Notes: generated by a model from the letters alone, not told the origin. Shown: positions 30,780 through 44,673, counted from the stretch's first letter. The stretch: DNA of 64,000 nt from Durusdinium trenchii (GCA_963970005.1 CAXAMN010026683.1:540262-604261), one strand, 5' to 3'. Numbers and translations: made by a program.

Positions 30780-32212
30780 GGTTTGGACCGGAGGTGGAAG
30801 CAAATCGGAAAAGCATCAACACCATGCAACATCCATCAACATCACAATGAAAAGGTTTCGGATCGTTTCCAAAAAGGGGTTCTTCCCTAGTTTGGTGGTT
30901 TTTGTTCTTTTATGATGCCATTTCTTTTTCCTTTCGTCAGATAATTGGACTTGTATTTGACACCAGGGTTTCCATCGATCCCAGGTCCAATCCCTCGTCC
31001 CATTCGACCGGTCAACTGTCCGGCCGTCCGCACTTGCACTTGCCGTTGATCCCTTTGATTCCAAGAACAGGTCAGCTAGCTTAAGGCCTGGGTCATCCCT
31101 TTTTGGAGGAACCGACATGTGACCGGAGCACCTGGCCGGGTCAAAGATCTCCGACCTGGTTCGTTTGGAAGAAAAGGCTTTGGTCGGTACAACAAGTGAC
31201 GAACAAAAAAGGTGCTTTCGGTCCATGTTCCTCTTTGATGTTCGGGTCTTCACTTTTTGAGTTCGGTGATGTTCGGTGAGGTTGGGGAAAATCTGAACCT
31301 TCGATTCTGCGGAGCGCGGCTCCGCGCGCAGGAGTTGCACCAGGTGTCCTCCGTGCTGTGAGGGGCTCAGATTGGAGGAAACAGATGTGTGGAGACAGCG
31401 AGGTGGACAGAAGATGACCTGGCCGAGGAAGTTCAGATTGCCTTCCAAGGTTTGTTTTCAGTAAGCCCAAGAGGCAACTCAGAAAAACGATTTCAAGAGA
31501 AATCCCCTTCTATGACCTTGGTTTTCAGTCTCAGCCGGTTAAGGATTGCTTGCTCACGCACCTTTGCAGTCCAGACATCAGTTGCCGAGTCGCCATGGCT
31601 TACACCATCACTTGGCTTACAGGTTTTACCCGCCTACATGCATCCATCCCGAACTCCGCTCCCACCACTGCTTTCATGCCGAACTCGCCGTGAATCCGCG
31701 GCGAAGCGGCTTCGCCACGTCCCAGCCCGCCCCGGAGGTTGGGCCTGGAGGGCACTGCGCCACAGATGAAGAGCCCCTTCGGTGTGGAACACGATGGCAG
31801 CGGAACCTCCGCGTACGGAGACCTCAGCGGGAGAACGAGAGGCGGAGGGCCATTCGATTTGTGTGATGAAGAAGCGCCTTCAGAGAACCATCAAAGGAAG
31901 TGAAGGGTTGACCTGGTTTTGTAGTTATATGCTTTGGTGATAAGTTATACTGGTACCAATACCACCTGTTGGGTTTGTCAACAAGCCCACCAATTCGCTG
32001 AAAAGCTGCCATAAATGTGGTCAAGCAACCAGCTCAGCTAACCATGGCTTTGCGGCTCTGCTCACCTGAGGCCAATTAGCGCACTGGGCAACTGCAAGCC
32101 AGAAACACAGATGGGCGTGCTCGCGGGCACAGGGCTTTCCCAAAAGCCTTCAGCGTCCAATGGCGCTTAATCGAGACTGTGTAACAAAAACCGGGTCGAA
32201 GACATCTAGGAG
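30780..32212. other. Gene-poor stretch
   Basis: At 31560-31866 all three plus frames are open in GC-rich sequence, after a CTTTGCAG acceptor-like site, so an exon is possible but its frame cannot be chosen. Nothing else recognised. Confidence 0.3.
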
Positions 32213-32536
32213 TTGCTTCGTCTCCAAGTCCAAGCCCCGGGTCGCTTGCGGTCGGACAAGTCCCACCGGTCCGTGGACCTGGTCCAAACCGATGGACCGA
32301 GGTGGAAAACGTATCGGCAGAACAACGCCTTGCAGGCGCCAACACGGCCGGCTCTGTATCATGACTTCGAACGAAGCCCCCTGCGCAGCCGGCGCAGCCT
32401 GAGTGGTGGGGGTGGTACTGGTCCCCTGTATCACGCTGATGGCACATTGGAATTGTTGGGTGAAGACTCTTCGCCTACAGACCTTGGAATTCACAAGAAA
32501 ACGTGTTATATATTGTTTCTGGGAGATTCTGGTTGA
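32213..32536 (+). CDS. Hypothetical exon, about 100 codons
   Basis: Open frame without an ATG near its start (first codon TTG), so probably an internal exon. It is rich in Arg, Ser, Asp and Tyr, with WKTYRQNNALQAPTRPALYH and a Gly run (LSGGGGTGPLYHADGTLELL). No known domain. It is flanked by AT-richer sequence. Confidence 0.25.
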   Translation: MLRLQVQAPGRLRSDKSHRSVDLVQTDGPRWKTYRQNNALQAPTRPALYHDFERSPLRSRRSLSGGGGTGPLYHADGTLELLGEDSSPTDLGIHKKTCYILFLGDSG

Positions 32537-35500
32537 GCCAGGGTTCATGTTTGAATAATCTTGCACCTGATCATTTCAGAGTCCCGGGTCTAGAGGGACA
32601 GCAGCGTGTTTGTGGCTCAACATCCGCGGTTTCAGTGCAAAACGAACAGAACGACCAGGATGGACCATTTGGGAAGGAAGGAGTCTAAACCACTTGAGAG
32701 GTTGGGGTCCGCCACCAGGACCATCCGACCATTTGGGTGTCTGGACGGAGATCTCCCGTGATGGTCGGATGGTCCGACAGTAGATGATGCACCCCACCGG
32801 ATGGTTGGGACTTTGCAGCAAACCTTCACCGGCGTTCGACCGTCACAGGGGTGCGGCGGGTTCCGGTTTGTCAGGTGCCGGCGGACCACGGCGGTTTGAG
32901 GATGAACATCAACAAGCAGATGTTCGAGGAGCTTCGACACTCGGCGTGGTGAGTCTTCAGGAGCAGAACACCGAGCGACGCACGAGGACGAACAGAGGCG
33001 TGCTGCGATGATTCGGATTGTGTTGCTGGTGTGGCACGGAACTGGATTCGGATGGATTTGGCAACAAGAATCCAGAAGAATCCGAAGAATCCAGAAGAAT
33101 CCGAAAAAAAGAGATGGAGTATGAACCAGCACCTGGGAGTATATAGTGTATCCCCAGACACTTCATGCATGTATGTACGGAACATATACCTATACATTGA
33201 CCCAAATCAACCAACCCAATGTAGGGATATAATATGCCAGTCCCAAGGAGTCTTTGGGTTATGGCTATGAGTCATGGCAGCTCCCTCACCAGTCCCGTTG
33301 ACCCCCCCGAACATGCGAGGAATGCTGTTCCTTCGACCCACGTCGTCACCGTCCCCGTCGTCCCCGTCCCGAGGAAGAACGCCCGCGCGGCCCAGTGGTG
33401 TGGTGACGACAGGAAGTTCTTTTCGAAAAGACAGGTCGATGGTTTGCTGGTCAGGAGACATGTGATGGTCACGAGCGCGCGTCTTCTCTGACTTCAGGTA
33501 GTTGAAACTAGGGGTGCATGACATGGCTCTTTTTCAGGTGGTCTTGAAGTGTTGGCATTGCATCCACCATCCCTGAGGAGCCTGGTAGAAAGTCGCAGTT
33601 GGTGTGTTTAGTGGATCCGCGGGATTTGACCAAAAGATGTGTTGCTTGAAAGTCACGTTAAGTCATGTTAAATCCCCTGAAACGAGGCTGGCAAACCCTG
33701 GAGGTCCTGGACGTCCAGATTGAGACGGGGAGTTGACTCAGTTGACTCACGTCCCAACCAACCGGCATGTGGCACTTGATGAAAGGGTGCCACCGGTGCA
33801 TGAAAGTTGCATTCGATATGCATTGCTCACGAAGACATGCAAAGGCGGATAGATGCACTTCCCCAGATCAGATCACATGTCGCCCTCATTCGCCCTCCAT
33901 TCACCTGGTCAAAGAAGGTTTTCAAAGTCCTTCTTGGTTTGTTCCAGCATCTCAGCATATCAAATCTATTCAGCTAGCAGTGGCTAGCAGCAATATCTCT
34001 CATGCTTTCTTTTGAACAAACTCACATAATTTGCATGAAGACCTACTCACGGCCAATTCTTCGAGAGCTTTGTCCTCTCGCCTGCCTTTCACCGTCTTCA
34101 CCCGTCAACTACTGCACCGTGGCGTTTGAGGTGTGAAAAGATGGATCTTCTACATCCTTCACTAGAGCCTTGGTTACCACTTGACGAACCGTACGCTAAT
34201 GCGCGGCCTTGATGGATGTGTATTTGGACGTGCGCAATCGGGGACCTCAGTAGGAGAAACACCTTAGGGATTCTTAGTGGGTTTCAGGGACCCTTTTGCA
34301 AGAAAACAACGCAGCAGAGGACCTGCGAGGAAGGTGGTTTTCCATTAGCCTGTTGGTGTTTGTATCAGTTCTTCGTTTCTCTGACTGCGAGTAAGCTCCT
34401 TGTGGCATTGGATGCGTAGCCGCTACTTCCTCACTATGTGCTCACTCTGTTCACACTTGTTCTCAGCTTCTTCAGGGCACAGGACTCACTCTTCATTTCG
34501 TTGCTGCCTTCTCCATGTTCACCTCCCCCCTCAAGAAGAAGATAGAAGAAGTACCCCAAAACCAAACCAAACACCCTCTCCAGCGTTTGAGACCCTCACA
34601 CACGGTCCTCCCGTCTCACCAACTGACTCGGCCGCCTGACTCGGAGCTCTCCCGCTCGACCGCTCGACCGGTCGCGGCCTCGACACGTCCCAAGGACCTC
34701 ACCCTGGAGCCCAAAGGGGCTCGTTCCCGTGAGCTCTTGGAGCAGCGCTTCGCCGAGCCGCTGGGCCGTTTGACCGGGGCGTCCACGGCGGGGCCGCTGG
34801 ACCGGTAAACCGAGGGAGACGTTCCCCAACCGAGGGGTTGTTGGTCTTAGTCTATGTCCCTTTTTAGGTCTCCCTAATGTAATACACACCCATATGCCAT
34901 AGGCCGGCCGATATGCAATTGACATTTTGGGTTATAATACCGCAGAACTCACAGTGACAAGCTCTTGCTTCGAAAACAAACCACGGAGGAGATGCGTGTT
35001 TCGGTGGGTGGACGTTTTTCTTCTTTGTGCGATGCCGGAATTGGGCAGGTGTTGGACGCCTTCAACCATGGATTTCATAGAGGCCTTGCACCTTCCATTT
35101 CAGCAACCATGGTTGTGTTGCAAAGCGAAACTAATTTGCTGTTGCTAGCGATTCACTAGCCAGACTATCATTAAGTTGTTTTTCGGGGTGCCCATTTTAT
35201 GGTGAATGGCGGACCACGGTGTTGCCAGTCTCCACTTGCTGAAGTGATTCAAGTCATGGAGTCGATCTCAGATCTCCATGGGAAAACAAGCATCTCAGGT
35301 CTCCATGGGTTGCAGGCTTCAGGGTTTCCAACACATGTTGATTTCAGGTTCCGAGTGACTTCAGAAAGATTGTCAAGCACACAACACAAACATGCGTGCA
35401 AGTGGTGCAGGTAGAACCACGGGGTTCCGCCAGATGTGTTTCTCTCCTGTGCCACGTGTTGCTGAGGCGTGAGCTCTTCAAGCGTATATTGTCCAGCAAT

Positions 35501-37233
35501 GCCGCGGACGCCAAAGCGGTGCCAAACTGAGCTGACAAAGTGAACGGTGGGAACAGGATGGGACAGGTGGAACCGGAAGCTTATGGGGTCTAGGGCCTAG
35601 GGCTCAAGGGTCGGCTGATGTGGCTTTTCTCGGTCATTCCAGAATGTTCATCAGCCACATGTGTCATGCATCTCACAGGTGTGATTCAGACATGCAGTTC
35701 TTCATGCGGCATGCGTTGATTTGTCCAAGAAAATTGAGTGCCTCGAGTCTTGAGTTTTTATTACCAATCATTTGGAGCTTGCAACAGCTTGTTTCTACAT
35801 GGAAACAGATTAAGGCAGTGCGATCTTTTCTATGGCATCTTCTTCTCTTAACCTCTTAAACATGAGACGCACCCAATGGATGTCAGAATCTTCAGAACAT
35901 CAAGCCCGAGACCACCCCCCCAATTGAGATTCATTTTCCCCTTCCTTTCCGCAGACGTTCCCTCGCCCGTTCCGCAGATCGTGGAGTGGATGGATGATCA
36001 CAGAACTGTGAACAAGACGTGGCATCGCTCAGCGGGTTGGTCGGGTCGGGAATGGTCGATCCGTGCTGAAACCGTGCGGTTGGGGTTGGGGTTTTCTTTG
36101 ATTTTCTTTATCTCGTATTCATTTCATGCGCCGGTTTGTGAAGCGTTCGCATGCGTTTTGATGTCGAAACCTTCCACAAGCCCGAAAACGTTTCGGAGGT
36201 CACTATACTTGCATGCAGATCAACGTGTTGGCTGTCCTTCTTGCATGCTTTAGATGAGATTCTTGCAGGGTCCTTTTGTGGAGCGAATCAACTGCACGGA
36301 CTTCTGGATTTGGAGGACTATCCAAACTAATGCAGTTCCATTTCTTTGATCATCTTCGGAATTCCAACCAAACAGTTCAGTTACCCGCATTTCACATCAT
36401 TTCACAAGATATGTAACAACTGCATGGTCACCATAGAGGATAGGCCACACGGCGAGGTCCTTTTTCTTTGACAGCTGGGTCCATGTCCATCTCCGTTACG
36501 ATTCGTGCTGTGACCCAGGTTCCGAACGAAGGTCCAGGCAGTGGTGGGCCAACCGAAGCCCCACCCTGAGGCCCGGAAAAGCTGCCAACGGATGGGTGGG
36601 GGTGTGGGTGGAAAAAATTGTGCCTCAATGTTCCTCAACTGATGCGAACAGATCGAAGATCTCAAAATTCAGGGAAAAGCTGCTCGCTAGGCCTTTACCA
36701 ATCAATTTGTATGAATTTGTGATGGATTCCAATGGATCATGGATCCATCCCATCAGACATATCCTGTTTTGGGCCATCTACTCCACCGTAGTCGTACTCC
36801 ACCACGTACTCTATCCGATCTCCAGGGAGGACTCGGAGACCGGATGAGCCCATTTTTCGACCTGGACCTGGAGGTTGTGCGAAAACGTGGGTCGTTTGCA
36901 GGTCACCCAAGACATGTTGATCCTCATTTTTGGGGGCGGATGGGTTTCGCATGATTTCGCCACCTGAATTCTTTCAATTCTACCTGGCACGAGACAGGGT
37001 GCCCTGTCTCGAGACCTATAGGTAGAGGTGACGAAGCACCTGGAGAAGATCTTACTTGTTTTAAAAGGATTTAAAAGGGACAACGGTGACCCGGACCAGC
37101 TCGGAGCGTCTGGGCCCGTTCCGCGGTCTGGGCCCGGAGCCCGGGTGAACGCACCGCTCCGGTGAACGCACCGAGTCTATAATTCCTGCTGGTGGGCATC
37201 TTCCGGACGCATCAAGCCATCTCCGGACACGAC
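32537..37233. other. Gene-poor stretch
   Basis: No recognised gene. Exon-like patches: 34515-34808 plus (LEPKGARSRELLEQRFAEPL, ending in TAA); 35950-36045 plus (VPQIVEWMDDHRTVNKTW); 36428-36540 minus (TWVTARIVTEMDMDPAVKEK, ending in a stop); 36737-36880 minus (LPGDRIEYVVEYDYGGVDGP). None has a motif I can name. GGTGAACGCACCG is tandemly repeated at 37144-37172. Confidence 0.3.
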
Positions 37234-37449
37234 ATGGACTCATATGGACTCCACCTGGGGGACCGTCCTCGGGTCATGCGACGCCGGTTGCGTCCGCGAC
37301 GGGTCGCGCCAGGCGATGCGACGGGCCCGGCAAAATTCGGAGGTTCGGCTGTGGTGGAGGAGGGTGAACGCGACGGGACCGCATCCATCGGCCGAGCGAG
37401 GCTACACCCCAAATGGTTGAAGTGGGGACGAAGCAACGCCACAGGATAA
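37234..37449 (+). CDS. Hypothetical small protein, 71 residues
   Basis: ATG 37234 to TAA. Very basic in the first half (VMRRRLRPRRVAPGD), then Gly/Ala/Glu-rich, ending HPKWLKWGRSNATG. It sits in a GC-rich patch. No domain, signal or span. The complementary strand is also open. It could be an exon, since the frame is open upstream to 37192. Confidence 0.22.
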   Translation: MDSYGLHLGDRPRVMRRRLRPRRVAPGDATGPAKFGGSAVVEEGERDGTASIGRARLHPKWLKWGRSNATG

Positions 37450-40400
37450 GGGATGTTCTGCCAAGGCCGTAGCTCAAGGCAGGAACAGGGTAACACAATG
37501 CAGGTTGGCTGCTCGGGTAGCCCCTTCTTTCAGTGGTCTGGGGCGTGCCCTAGGCTTGAATTGTAGCCAACTAGCACAACGAATGCCTTTGGGCTCTAGG
37601 CTATAACCATGTGACGTTTCAACCAAATCACAGCATGTCTCAGCGAAAGGAAATGCTGAGCTCAGACCCCATTCGGGTGTGGCCAAGTGTGTACTAGAAA
37701 AGACACAAAGAATGCAGTCACATCCAAGATTGGAAGGTCCTCCATCCAAGATGTTGACGTCCTACAAAGGGGGAAGGTGCACATCCACAGGTATCAGGGA
37801 TGATGTTCGACTGGATGTGGACACCTGTGCAGACTTAATTGGCTTAATTGATCGAAATGACACGATTAGTGATCGATTCACTTTGGCTTAAGGTAGCAGA
37901 GAAGATCATACAATTTCTTGTACACTCCAGGCTTCAAAAGGTCCATTTCGGCGATCGTGAACTACCACCTCTTCCACACTAGGACCCAATGCGTGAGAGA
38001 CTTGAGATTGATGGACTATGGGTCCACCCCCACCAGACTGTACCTCCGGTGGCTTCTTTACTCTGCGCTTGGGCTCAGATCGTGGAGTTCTCGAGCTGAG
38101 ATCCTCTCAAGGAGCACCGAGCACCGAGCACCGACACGCGTGGGAAGCGGAGCTGGGGAGTGGAGCTGGGGAGGTTGGGGAAAGCATTCTGATTTGAAGG
38201 AGGAAGTCATCTGATTTGGTCGAGGTCTGGTGAAGGAAGAACTGTGAAGCTGAGGGACGGAAGTCTCTTCTTCGCTGTTCGATGGCATGATTTTGACAAT
38301 GTTGGACACACCCGAAGTTTGGTGGCCTGGAAACCTAGAGTCAAAAGGGTCCACTTTGGGTACCGAACAGGTCCTGACTAGTGCTAGTGAGCTAGTGACT
38401 GGCATCAAAACACGGAAGAGATGACAAGCAGCACCTTTCTCGTATCGAGGAAAGTTCAGACTTGAATTGCATGGCCATGGAATCCCCTGTCAGGGCATTT
38501 TGTGGACTCGCCAGACACTTTTTTTGGATATTTTTGGACCAATATACTTGTATGTGTGATATATATATATATATATTTCTTATATATAATATGTAATTAG
38601 GTATCATCATGTTAAAGGCCAGTCAGCAATGTTGTGGATATCATTGGCACTCCAGAATCCAGACAATGCAATACAATGCAACCTTTTTATTCCCGACGAA
38701 TAGACCATTATGTTTTTAAGTTGAGTGAAAAGGCCTTGCTAACACAGGTCCACCTTGACCTGTGGGCTTATATACTTTGCTTTAGCATAGCAGCGGGTCT
38801 GCGGCTGATTTTTGCTAGTCTATGCTCGTTCGCTTCACCCGGGAAGAGACCGAAACCTAAAAGCATGGACCTTTGGAGATGATTGTTCCTCTACAAACCC
38901 AATCTGGTTTTCAGGCTCCATTTGGACCCCTTCCGGGGCGTACTGCAACTTTGTTTGACCAATACCCCCGACGTCGCAAAGCGAAGAAGGATCAACCAAC
39001 TGACTCGCGAGTTGGCTTTTGGATCAGGTGTTCATCAACTGAACCCCCGCGCGGAAAATCCCGGAACCCCCGGGTTTTTACATGGTTTTAACATGATCAC
39101 TCCCTGAAGAGTCCCCAACCTCACACACACACACCATGTTTGGGAAAGCTCTTTCTTTTTTTGGACCAATATATATATATATATATGTACATATAGATCG
39201 GCACCTCGGAATTGAGACAAGGTTTATGGGAAGAGTGTATCAGGTGGTGGGAATGTGGGGAACCGCGTCCCAGGAGATCTGCCAGAGATCCCATGATGCG
39301 TCTGCGAATGTAGCTGTGCTCCGTGTTCTCCACATGCTGAACTTAGCTGTTCAATATAGCTCTGCAAAACCTGCCGAACCTCTTTTCACAGCAATGTTGG
39401 GAGCACTGAACTCAGACCATCTATGGATGGCCTATTTACCTACATGGGTGGTTTGAGGGGTCAATCGGGCGGCATATATTCCAGTCCCATGGATGGTTTG
39501 GGGAATGACCAGAAGGTTACCATTGAACCATCCACTGAATTCGATGTTTTTGCTACCCAAAACGAACTGGTTTTAATACATCCAGGTGCATCCCGAAAGT
39601 GATGAACATTCAGGGATATTGGGGTACCGTCCCAGGTTTCTTCCATTTGGGGTAACTGAGGGTTTCTCCAATTGACGTGCCCACACACCGGTGGGTTAAA
39701 CGGAGCTTCCAAACGGAGAACATGAACTCTTGGAACATGGACTTGCTAGCTGAGATATCTAGATATTTTGGCTCATCAAAAGATGTTTGATGGAAACTTC
39801 ATACTGGGCTTCACACGACTTGGTAGGACTTTCTTACGTTTTGACATTATATGTATGTATAACTGTATAAGGGTTTTGAGACAGACATGAGCAGCTTGAG
39901 AGGGAACAACATCACGCGAACACGCAGAGTTGGAGTGCACGTTTGGAGCACTGGACTCCGACCGGGATTTTCTATTGCCAAGAGACTCTGATACAGGACA
40001 AAGATACAAACATATGCTAGATTGGTGTTTCTCCAGATATGTTGATTGAACGGGAACCACACAAGGCCATGTTGTAGCATGTGGGATTGTGGGGAGAAGC
40101 ACTTAGACTAGATTCTATGCTCGCTCGGGCAATTGGATACAAATGATTGGACATCAATTTAGAGATTCTCAGAGTCAACTTTCTGGGGCCTCGATGCTGT
40201 TCGAGCCTTGAGCTCCAATCAGTGGCCCAGAAGGAAGCTGAAGCCGACTAGGTTGATTGGCCGACTGCGATAAGTTTAGTAGCCATATATGGCTGTATAT
40301 CCCACATCAGTGGACTGTGCAACCCCAAGAAATGAACAGAATAGTCTGCTGACATGTTTCTCATATTGAGCAGCTGCCACCCCCCCCTTACACACTCAGG

Positions 40401-41409
40401 GGCGTCTACTGTACACCATGTGAGCTCCTAAGCAAACCATAGCACAACCATCTACTGTGAAAGGTTGCGTAGGGGCCCTGACGAGCCGCCAATCCATCCG
40501 TATATTGGGGTTTAATCAGACATTTAGGCCGAAGCCGAAGCTCATTGGCTGAACAAACTGTTAGCAAACACATTTGTGTGTTTTGTGGGACAGAAGAAGC
40601 AATACCAAACAGAACTAAGCCAAGAGGAGACCATGGTCGCCATCGCCACATGCCATGGCTGCCATCCTTCTTTTTTCTTGAACGCATCAAGCAATGAAAA
40701 CAGAGTATATTAGAGCATGCTTGACAGTACCTGAGTATAGAGTTTATCAAGCTACTTGTGTCATAGTGTCATTGAGCATGCCAACATTTCACAAGTATGA
40801 CCTGCAGTATGACACTACACTAGAACCACATGGCGGACGGACCTGCACCTGTCGGATGGCCGCTCCCCACGCCGCCCGGACCGGCATGGGACGGTAGACC
40901 AAGAGTAGCCGCCCGAAGGGCGAGCGAGTCGAGCCGACTAAGTGGATTTTTCTGAGCATGTTCTCGCCAACTGCTGGGATTTTGAAGGGGTCACGGGATT
41001 TTGTTGGTTCAGTGACATAGTTGGACATGCTTGGATTTCAGTGAGGGTATACCGGGCACCTGATTTTCTGAAGTTGACCAATGGCACCAAGAGATTGATG
41101 GTCGAGATATGATGTGTGTCCCCCGGCTCAACACTGTTGTCCTACTGATACTTGAAACAGCCATGCTTAGCTGTCTTCTTCAAGCAGAAGAACCAGACAT
41201 CATCTCAGGCTCTGCTTCTGTGTGCAAACACAAATGTCTTGAGGAACCTTTGGACGATGACCTTTTTCCTGGTGGTGTGTAACTTGGAGTGATAACAACA
41301 TCATCCTCTCAAATCTCAAAGTCAATCGCCCAATCATCCGGCATATCACCGCATCTCAAATTACTTCTCTTGCTTCCCCAGAGTCCCAGCACTCAAAGCC
41401 GCGAGAAGA
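37450..41409. other. Gene-poor stretch
   Basis: No recognised gene. Patches: 38883-39107 plus (RLHLDPFRGVLQLCLTNTPD); 39240-39456 plus (ANVAVLRVLHMLNLAVQYSS); 40830-40960 plus, a 43-codon ATG ORF starting MADGPAPVGWPLPTPPGPAW. AT repeats lie at 38559-38576 and 39169-39187. Confidence 0.3.
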
Positions 41410-41610
41410 ATGTGCTCAGATGACCTGCATGTGGTGCCCAAGAAGAATCAAAGGAAGACACACGACCGTGGCGACGCCATCACCGTCAACGGATCGGACC
41501 TGGCTAAGCTGGGCGAAAACCACTCACTCGATGAGAAAAAAGAACCCACGGCACAGTGCATGGATGGTCCGGGAGGGTTCATGGAGTCGTTTTGGACCAT
41601 TTTGGGGTGA
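41410..41610 (+). CDS. Hypothetical small protein, 66 residues
   Basis: ATG 41410 to TGA. Hydrophilic, with Asp, Lys and His (KKNQRKTHDRGDAITVNGSD), ending in a short hydrophobic GGFMESFWTILG. No known family. The opposite strand is not open at this length, which slightly favours this frame. Confidence 0.28.
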   Translation: MCSDDLHVVPKKNQRKTHDRGDAITVNGSDLAKLGENHSLDEKKEPTAQCMDGPGGFMESFWTILG

Positions 41611-42500
41611 GGAAGAACGATCTTCTTGGCAAGCCTACAGGAATTTCGAGAAGAGATGGGTGGGAGATATGTATATAGTATTATTCTATATGGTCAAGCC
41701 TACAAAACTCTAGTTGACCTTCTGAAATGCACAACATGGACTACCAGGGCCAGGTTGGTCAGGGCCAATTTTCAGGTTGGTCATGGGCTGATGGCAGGTC
41801 CCGCCAAGCAGCACCCGTTTAATCAAGCCTGACGCACGCAGGTTAGGCACCTCCTCTAGCAGCAGCAAATTGATGAGCCCGGCACTCAACTGAATGCATC
41901 CGTGTCAGCCTCGAACTGGTTCGCTCAGAGGGAGTACGACCTAGGATGACCAGGGATCTGGAAGGTTTTTTTTTATTTTTTCGCAATCAGATGGACCGAA
42001 TGTGGACAGGATGTGGAAATTTTCACTCACCACTGCAGGGTGACTGACTCAAAACACCACCATGGCGGAGAGCAACAGGACTTGTGTATTTTTAACTTGT
42101 GTATATAGTAGATATTGATAGAGTATTTACCTAGACTCATCGACGGATCAACAGTTTGTTGGTTTGTTTCTTCAGTCGAAAGTTACCACACCAAATGGCC
42201 TTTGTTCCCAAGCCATTGCAACCATATGCAGCCAGCGTCAAGCACGAGTTCTTCTTGGAAGCTCTAGAAATCCTCAAACCTTGCGCATCCCTCAAGGGTC
42301 TGTCCACGTGAGAATATGTGATATCTAACAAATCGTATCAATTGGATCAGTCTATTTGCTTTCCACACTGAGGTGTTGGATTCAACATAAGGTATTTCCA
42401 GTCTCCAAACATAAAGCATCATCTGCAAATCATCGACCTCTTCATCAGGGATGTGGATCCCTACAACAAGATCCTACAACATTACATGACATATATATTT
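41611..42500. other. No gene seen
   Basis: Nothing recognisable before the macrosatellite starts at 42501. Confidence 0.3.
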
Positions 42501-42524
42501 CCCCAAACAGTTTACTGTTAGGGG
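42501..42524 (+). other. Boundary hairpin 1
   Basis: Arms CCCCAAACAG and CTGTTAGGGG around a TTTA loop, with one mismatch. Followed by header type I (TTCTCAATGCTTTAAAGAAT). Confidence 0.85.
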
Positions 42525-42539
42525 TTCTCAATGCTTTAA

Positions 42540-43247
42540 AGAATGGTCGCCTTGGTTCCCGGCTGGCTTGTCTCCCACGTCCTTTCATTTGTCTCCCACT
42601 TCTTTTCGTTTGTCTCCCAAAAAAACAGGCTGGGTGCTTGTGGTCGGGTTCCCGGCCGGCTTGTCTCCCACTTCTTTTCATTTGTCTCCCAGGCTGGGTG
42701 CTTGTGGTCGGGTTCCCGGCCGGCTTGTCTCCCACTTGTGCTTGTGGTCGGGTTCCCGGCCGGCTTGTCTCCCACTTCTTTTCATTTGTCTCCCAGTTCT
42801 TTTCATTTGTCTCCCAGGCTGGGTGCTTGTGGTCGGGTTCCCGGCTGGCTTGTCTCCCACTTCCTTTCATTTGTCTCCCAGTTCTTTTCATTTGTCTCCC
42901 AAGCTGGGTGCTTGTGGTCGGGTTCCCGGCCGGCTTGTCTCCCAGTTCTTTTCATTTGTCTCCCAGGCTGGTGCTTGTGGTCGGGTTTGTGGCTGGCTTG
43001 TCTCCCACGTCCTTTCCTTGTGGTCGGGTTCCCGGCCGGCTTGTCTCCCACTTCCTTTCATTTGTCTCCCACTTCTTTTCATTTGTCTCCCAAGCTGGGT
43101 GCTTGTGGTCGGGTTCCCGGCTGGCTTGTCTCCCACTTCCTTTCATGTGTCTCCCACTTCTTCTCATTTGTCTCCCAGGCTGGGTGCTTGTAGTCGGGTT
43201 TCCGGCCGGCTTGTCTCCCACTTCCTTGCATTTGTCTCCCACTTTTC
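42540..43247 (+). repeat. Satellite family A, array 1
   Basis: Units of about 64 or 85 bases: GCTGGGTGCTTGTGGTCGGG, TTCCCGGCCGGCTTGTCTCC, CACTTCTTTTCATTTGTCTC, CCAG. The longer unit repeats the last 21 bases. Confidence 0.9.
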
Positions 43248-43271
43248 CCCCAAACAGTTTACTGTTAGGGG
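43248..43271 (+). other. Boundary hairpin 2
   Basis: Same arms as hairpin 1. Followed by header type II (ATTCTTTCTTAAGATGTCC). Confidence 0.85.
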
Positions 43272-43289
43272 TTCTCCTCAATTCTTTCT

Positions 43290-44590
43290 TAAGATGTCCT
43301 TTGTGTCACTGCTGGTGTCCGCCCATTTCCACTGGCCATGTAGCATTTCAATTTCTATTCATTTATCTCCCAGGTCTGTCACTGCTGGTGTCAGCCCTTT
43401 TCCGCTGGCCATATTCATTTGTCTCCCAGGTCTGTCATTGGTGATGCCCGCCCTTTTCCGTTGGCCATGCAACATTTCTATGCGTTTGTCTCCCAGGTCT
43501 GTCACTGCTGGTGCCTGCCCTTTTCCGCTGGCGATGCAACATTTCTACTCATTTGTCTCCCAGGTCTGTCACTGCTGGTGTCCGCCTTTTTCCGCTGGCC
43601 ATGCAGCATTTCTATTCATTTGTCTCCCAGGTCTATCGCTGGCGTTGTCCGCCCTTTTCCGCTGGCGTTGCAACATTTCTATTCGTTTGTCTCCCAGGCC
43701 TGTCACCGGTGGTGTCCGGCCCTTTCTGCTGGCCATGTAGCATTTCTATTCATTTGTCTCCCAGGTCTATCGCTGGCGTTGTCCGCCCTTTTCCGCTGGC
43801 GATGCAACATTTCTATTCGTTTGTCTCCCAGGTCTGTCACTGGTGGTGTCCACCCGTTTCCGCTGTTTCTATTCATTTGTCTCCCATGTCTGTCACTGCT
43901 AGTGTCCGCCCTTTTCCGCTGTCCGCGCAGCCTTTCTGTTCAATTGTCCCCCAGGCTTGTCACTGGTGGTGTCCGCCCTTTTCCGCTGTTTCTATTCATT
44001 TGTCTCCCAGGTCTGTCACTGCTCGTTTCCGCCCTTTTCCGTTGGCCGTGTGGCATTTCTATTCATTTGTCTCCCAGGTCAGCATTTCTATTCATTTGTC
44101 TCCCAGGTCTGTCACTGCTGGTGTCCGCCCTTTTCCGCTGGCGATGCAACATTTCTATTTATTTGTCTCCCATATTTGTCACTTGCGGTGTCCGCCCTTT
44201 TCCGCTGGCGATGCAACATTTCTATTGATTTGCTTCAGGTTCGTCACTGCTGGTGTCCGCCCTTTTCCGCCGGCAATGCAGCATTTCTATTCATTTGTCT
44301 CCCAGGTCTGTCACTGCTGGTGTCCGCCCTTTTCCGTCGGCCATGCAGCATTTCTATTCATTAGTCTCCCAGGTCTGTCACTGTTGGTGTCCGCCCTTTT
44401 CCGCTGGCCATGTAGCACTTCTATATATTCATTTGTTTTCCAGGTCTGTCACTGCTGGTGTCCGCCCTTTTCCGCTGGCCATGCAGCATTTCTATTCATT
44501 TGTTTCCCGGGTCTGTCACTGGTGCTGCCGCCCTTTTCCGCTGGCCATGTAACATTTCCATTCATTTGTCTCCCATGTGATTTCTTTCTT
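43290..44590 (+). repeat. Satellite family B, array 1
   Basis: About nineteen copies of a 67-base unit: TCTGTCACTGCTGGTGTCCG, CCCTTTTCCGCTGGCCATGC, AGCATTTCTATTCATTTGTC, TCCCAGG. Some copies are shortened. Confidence 0.9.
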
Positions 44591-44593
44591 TTT

Positions 44594-44617
44594 CCCCAAA
44601 CAGTTTACTGTTGGGGG
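44594..44617 (+). other. Boundary hairpin 3
   Basis: Arms CCCCAAACAG and CTGTTGGGGG, TTTA loop; header type I follows. Confidence 0.85.
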
Positions 44618-44673
44618 TTCTCAATGCTTTAAAGAATGGTCGCCTTGGTGCTGGATGGTCTGGTCGGGTTCCC

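Noticed and set aside
39762..39781. Possible second spliced-leader relic (ATTTTGGCTCA)
   Set aside because: Only 11 bases match and no ORF follows; chance is likely.
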